The notes under the pieces were generated by a model. The model was not told the DNA's origin. It saw only the letters and a program-made list of their open reading frames with translations, and searched no databases. A program made the translations under genes and the position numbers. From Notamacropus eugenii (taxonomy: Eukaryota; Chordata; Mammalia; Diprotodontia; Macropodidae), in contig NC_092872.1 in the NCBI RefSeq assembly GCF_028372415.1, positions 280,491,206 through 280,555,205 on the forward strand: a stretch of 64,000 bases of DNA, read 5' to 3'. Below, in pieces: positions 59,225 to 64,000 of the stretch. The stretch's first letter is position 1, and the number at the start of each line of letters is the position of its first letter.

Positions 59225-59375
59225 AGTGAACAAGGTCTTCTTAGGCACCTACTATGGGTCAGACACTATGCTGGGTCCCTACTATGTGTCAGGCACTATG
59301 CTGGGCCCCTGGGGTACCGAGGCAGAAATGAAATTGTCTGTCCTCAGAGAGCTTATCTCAATTGGAGAAGACAAC
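59225..59375 (+). repeat. Old repeat head with a 30-bp tandem duplication
   Basis: 'cacctactatgggtcagaca' is followed by a second unit. 59249-59278 and 59279-59308 are 30-bp neighbours differing at a few positions. Confidence 0.7.
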
Positions 59376-59640
59376 ATTTTCTATATTTATATAACATATA
59401 AATATAGAAAAAATAATTATAGAAAATATAGGAATATGGAAAAATAAATATAGAAAATATAAAAATATAGACATAGAAAAATAGATATAAATATGGAAAT
59501 ATATTAGAAATATAGAAAATATAGAATAAATATAGAAAAATGAATATAGAATATAGAAAACTATATAAATTCAGAAATATAGAATATAGAAATGGAAATA
59601 TCAGAAAAATACAAATATTTTAAATATAGAAAATAAATCA
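59376..59640. repeat. AT-rich minisatellite-like tract
   Basis: About 265 bp of variants of a short 'atagaaaata' motif with irregular spacing. Confidence 0.85.
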
Positions 59641-59859
59641 AATAAAGGGGGAGAGGGGAAGAGTTAAGTAAATGTCCCGAATGGGACATAGCTCCTAATC
59701 AATTACTTATATTGATCCATTACATCTGACCCATCACATAGATTCCCCCTAGAGACGAACCCATCGTGGGATCATGCACCCACACCCCAGCCTGTTTGGC
59801 CTCCATTTGGAACACAGCAAACTCTTGAGGTTTCTCATCAATAGCTTTGTTTATGAGGC

Positions 59860-60115
59860 AGTTAGGGGGTACAGTAGAGAGACCTGAATTCAAATTCTCC
59901 TTCAGACTCTTAGTAGCTCTGTGGCTCTGGACAAATGACTTGACCTTTTTCAGACTCAGTTTCCTCCTCTGTAAAATGAGGATATTGATAGCAGCTACCT
60001 AATAGGATCAATGTCATAAGGATGGATGAGATGACGCACATGAAGTGCTTTGCAAACAAGTAATGTTAGCTACTGGCTATCACGATGATGATGATGATGG
60101 TGGTGGTGGTGGTGG
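59860..60115 (+). repeat. SINE/MIR followed by (GAT/GGT)n
   Basis: 'ctgaattcaaattctccttc', 'ctcagtttcctcctctgtaa' and 'gaagtgctttgcaaacaagt', then gatgatgatgat and ggtggtggt units at 60085-60115. Confidence 0.7.
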
Positions 60116-60300
60116 CAGCTAGGGGGCTCCATAGTGCACAGACACTTACTGACTGTGTGACCTTGAGTAAGTCACTTCATCCTGTTTGCCTCAGTTTCCT
60201 CATCTGTAAAATGAACTGAAGAAGGAAACAGCAAATCGCTCCAGCATCTTGGTCAAGAAAACCCCAGATGGGGTCACACACCACTGAACAACAACAAGAA
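60116..60300 (+). repeat. Marsupial SINE with 'aaaaccccagatggggtcac' tail
   Basis: 'gactgtgtgaccttgagtaa', 'gcctcagtttcctcatctgt' and 'catcttggtcaagaaaaccc', the same type as 43490-43730. Confidence 0.7.
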
Positions 60301-61199
60301 CTATTGTTATTAAACTAGAACCAGACCTTGAATGCCATTGCTGGTAGCTACAAAGGGGGTGTATATTCCATGACATTTCTTCAAAACAACCTTGACAAAG
60401 ATTTCAGATCTTCAACGTTATCTAACATGGTGGGGGGAATAGATGAAGGTTAAGAAAATGATTTTCCCACTTGAAGATATTAATATTAAAAAAAACTTTC
60501 TGCAAAGCTGGAAAGAGAATTGTCATTCTGGTATCATCACTGGCTCTTAGGGAGCTTCTCCAACCAGCTCCCTGCTTCAGTCAGAGCTCCTTCAAGACCT
60601 CTGAAGATTTGAGATCTTGTCTAAGATCATTGAACCCTAGAGAGAAAACTGGGAAGAACAGTGATTTCATTTAAGCCCTTCATTTTACAAAGTTGGAAAC
60701 TGACTCCCAGAAAGAGAAAGTTGCCATTGCTTTAAAAAGTGAAAGGCATCTATTTCCTTATGATTTTTTTCCATGAAATTCTTCTGATGCCAGCCTGATA
60801 CCAAGGGGACCCAGAAACCTGTGCCTTTGCTCTCCAAATGACTTGGTTGCCATCACCAGAGAAAACTTCCTGCTGCCTTTTATGCCCTTTTGGTCACAAA
60901 GGGCTTCTGGCTGTGAACATGCCTGAATCAGCACAACTGATGAAATAGCAATTCAAAAGCACCCAACTCCTCGATGGCTGTTCGGAGTCTCTATCATGAG
61001 AGAACAGCCCAAAGCAGCCCAACCTAGGCATTGCAGGCTTAGGTAACCATCACAGGTATCATCTTAAACCTGGACTACAGCCATAACCAAGAAGAACCAA
61101 CCATTGGATGGTCTCTCTGCCTCAGATCTCTCCCTCTTCCATCAGCATTCTGTTTAGCTGTTAAGTGATCTTCCTAAAGCTCAGTTCTGACCACATAAA
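60301..61199. other. Intergenic, nothing recognised
   Basis: No gene. Confidence 0.4.
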
Positions 61200-61460
61200 A
61201 GTAATAAGAGCAACAATAATAATGAACACATGGCACTTTAAGATTCTAAAGTACTTGGCATTATTTGATCCTCCCAACAGCCCTGGGACAGAGGCACTAT
61301 TATTATCATCCCTATTTTAGAGATGAGGAGACTGAGGCAAACAGACTTTAAGCCACCTGCCCAGGGTCACCCCATTAGGCACGATCTCAGTCTGGATTTG
61401 ATCTCAGATACTCCTGACTCCAGGTCCAGGGCTCTACCCACAGAACCACACAAGAAATGC
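61200..61460 (-). repeat. MIR/CORE-SINE, near full length
   Basis: 'atttgatcctcccaacagcc', 'gaggagactgaggcaaacag' and 'cagatactcctgactccagg' in reverse. Confidence 0.7.
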
Positions 61461-61859
61461 TAGTTGATTTGACTGAACTACAATTTTTCAGCATCTTTCT
61501 CTGATTTTGCCTTCAAGTAGCAAGACGAAAGTGAAAAGTAAGTAAGTCATTTTTATTAAGACTCGTTCTTTGGGACATTCTGCTAGTACTCATTATTACC
61601 AAAGTCAAGAAATTAGTCAAGCTATTGCTATCCATTCTTTGGAATAGTAAAAATTCTGTTTATTAGATTATGATAGGGAAATATAGCACCTTTAAGAGGG
61701 AGAACATTTCAGCAATAAGTCTATTTATTTTAATGAAGATGTAGGCTGTCCCTTTCCGGGCAGAGCTCCCATAATATGACTCAGTGATCTGTAAGTCTAC
61801 CAGACCCCAGCTTCCAGGCACAGAATAACCTCTAGTTCATAGGAAGAATAACTACATAT
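61461..61859. other. AT-rich intergenic, no repeat recognised
   Basis: No gene or assigned repeat. Confidence 0.4.
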
Positions 61860-62570
61860 TCCTGGTACTAAGTATGATGATTTCCCACATATATTAAAAA
61901 AAACACTGAGAATATAGCATGCGGAAAGTTAGACATACAGACATACCATATTACTCTGCTTGGATGGATGTCCTTTTGAATGACACCATTAATGCATCCT
62001 AGCTATGACCCCATCGCAATGGCAAAAATCTCACTGTAATAACATTCAGCTGGCTAACCATTTATAAGCTTGTTCTTACAAAAACCAACCTGCTCATGGC
62101 ACAATGGACATATAGGAATTATGGTATAAAAATGTATCACCTAGGCAATATTCACAGCCCTGGTGGTGAGTATGAATATGCCAGCATAGTTCTTAGTTGC
62201 CAAGTATAAAAGACGCTCCATACATAAGGCAGAAGAAAAACATTTATTTAAACACCAGAAAGTCAAATCCCAGAACCAGAAAGCAAAATCCATCATGGTG
62301 ACCAAGAAGTTAATAAACATGATGATAGCAGGAGGCAAAGCCATTCTCAAACCTCCCCTCCCTCAGCCAGGGCCTTCTCACTATCCATTGTCACACTATG
62401 TCTTTTGGCCTGTGTCAGTTGGCCTGCATTCTAGGCCCTCTGACTTGACCCCACTCACTTCCTCCCAGTTCTGCTCCACCCTTCCTGTTCCACCTCTTCA
62501 GCAAGTTCCTCCCATCACATGTGACCCAGGCTGCCAGGCGATTTAAGCAGATTATATGGGTCTACTAATT
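61860..62570 (-). repeat. Possible LTR on the minus strand
   Basis: On the minus strand, AATAAA (about 62238-62255 region, 'gtttaaataaatgtttttct') is followed by T-rich sequence and 'gccttatgtatggagcg'. Upstream is GC-richer, U3-like sequence. This arrangement resembles an LTR R/U5 segment, but terminal TG...CA and duplications are not clear. Confidence 0.3.
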
Positions 62571-63274
62571 AATGAGGAAGATCTTTCCATTTAAATTACT
62601 ATTACAGAAAGTTAGAAGCCAGTTCCGGCTCATGGTCAACATATTTCTTCCATTGCTGCCCTTGGGGACCTTTCATTCATTCTACTGGGAAGACATAACA
62701 CAGATAAGTAACTCAATACGAGGGGAAGAATGAACACAACTGGGACATCGAAGAAGTCCTCAGATAGAGTGACAGCCCTGCTGAGATCAGAAAACCAGGG
62801 GTTCTGCCAGATAGTGGTGAGGGGCAGTGTGCATCCTAGGCATGGAGACCAGCTTGCAAAGGTAGATGGAGATGGATTGCTGGAGCTGGGGAAAGGAGGG
62901 TGAACCAAGGGCAGTAATTTGATCTGACACAGAAAGGAAGGGTAGGTGGATTTCCTTGATACCTTGCACTGTATGGTTAGGCTCTCTCTAGCTCCTCACA
63001 TCTCTCATCTTCCCCATCCCCCCAGACAGGACCGGCTGCTCCAGAAAAACATGTATCCAGCTCCTACTTCAGTAAGCTGACTTTCATTTGTCAACCTTGT
63101 TTCACTCAAGGCTCCTATGTAGACCTGATCTCTTCTAAGTGCTCTTGCAACAAAGAGTTAGCCATCTTTCAGGTCTACTGGATTTTGCATTGTCTATAAA
63201 TTCCACGTACCAATGAAGAGTTCAATCATCATTGCAGACAATTTTTAGGGCTCCTTTTCTTGGCCCTTTCTCAC
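62571..63274. other. Intergenic, nothing recognised
   Basis: Short open frames only. Confidence 0.4.
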
Positions 63275-64000
63275 ACCACGAGGTGAGCAGCATAGTTCTT
63301 CTAAAAGGCTATTCAGACACCCAGAGAGCTGCCAAATCCCACTGTAGCTTCAGTCCCATGAGAAGGCAACCCTATGGCCTGGGTCACTTGTAGGCAGGAC
63401 TGTGACCACAGCTCCCAGTGCATCCACACCTGCTGCTTCATCACTTGCCTGCCACCACAGGACTTTGGTAAAATAGTATGGGTGATATCTTTTGACTTGA
63501 ACATAAATTGGATTTAAGTGAGACAGAGTTGCACAAAATAATAGGCCTCACTCTCTCTTCCATAGTCATCAGAGTCCATTGGCAAGATAAAAATCAAGAT
63601 GACTGGTAATGGCCCATTATGCAGTGAATGACCTTGGTGTCTTTGATGTCTGACCAAGCTCTGAGCTTTCCACAGCACCTGCTTCAGTCATCATCATGGC
63701 TATTGGAACAAACTGTTCTCATCTGCCTATTCTGCTGGAGGAAGTCTTCACATGCTTAGGGTAGGCACCCCTAAACTCACCAAACCGTTTGAAATCCTTC
63801 AGTTGCCCTCAACCTGGTTTAGTCCACCTACTGAGACAGTTTACTGCAATGTAGCTGCTGTACATGCTCTATGTTCTTAGAGCCACTAGTGAGAGTTAGG
63901 AGGCACGTAAAAAGAGTTTGGCAGCCCTCACACCAGAAGTTACCAATCTTCCCTGAGCATCTGTACATCTACTTCAGATACTTATTAGCCAAGGGACACT
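63275..64000 (+). repeat. Marsupial interspersed repeat, family X (long copy, runs off the window)
   Basis: Positions 63275-63480 match 12230-12435. The copy continues with 'attggatttaagtgagacag', 'caagatgactggtaatggcc', 'gctctgagctttccacagca' and 'gaagtcttcacatgcttagg' to the end of the window. No reading frame of length; the element type is unknown to me. Confidence 0.5.

Overview
The window looks like nuclear DNA from a marsupial. The host gene is vertebrate, with introns. The interspersed repeats are L1, HAL1-like, L2 and MIR elements, plus tRNA-derived SINEs of the type common in opossum and its relatives. I cannot name the species from the sequence. There is no prokaryotic gene organisation, CRISPR array or operon here, and I did not find a new molecular system.

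Region 1 (1-4.4 kb) is the 3' end of FAS (TNFRSF6/CD95) on the + strand. It holds a 25-bp exon at 900-924 and the last exon, which encodes the death domain and C-terminal tail, at 3725-4065. A short 3' UTR follows. The intron between them contains MIR copies and a hAT-type relic.

Region 2 (about 4.4-9.5 kb) is a decayed class I endogenous retrovirus close behind FAS. A broken gag piece runs almost straight into a polypurine tract and a very long apparent 3' LTR. The LTR ends with recognisable CCAAT, TATA and poly(A) signals. A SINE and a (CA)n/(TA)n tract follow.

Region 3 (10.3-11.3 kb) is a processed pseudogene of LZIC.

Region 4 (13.5-29.6 kb) is dominated by LINEs. A full-length but inactivated L1 (16.9-23.8 kb, - strand) lies inside the ORF1 of an older HAL1-like element (15.54-25.34 kb). 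The HAL1 is flanked by an 8-bp direct repeat and the L1 by an imperfect 11-bp one. L2 fragments lie on both sides, and a 5'-truncated L1 with a perfect 16-bp target-site duplication sits at 27.2-27.8 kb.

Region 5 (30-64 kb) has no gene that I can support. It is intergenic sequence with MIR/SINE copies, L2 tails, older repeats, and further L1 insertions at 40.0-40.7, 50.6-51.4 and 52.6-53.4 kb. There is also an AT-rich satellite-like tract at 59.4-59.6 kb, a possible LTR at 62 kb, and a longer marsupial-type repeat running off the right edge. In human, FAS is followed by CH25H and LIPA at some distance; neither is visible here.

The only functional protein-coding sequence I can support is the FAS 3' end. 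Almost everything else is transposon history, which can be ordered in several places from nesting and target-site duplications.
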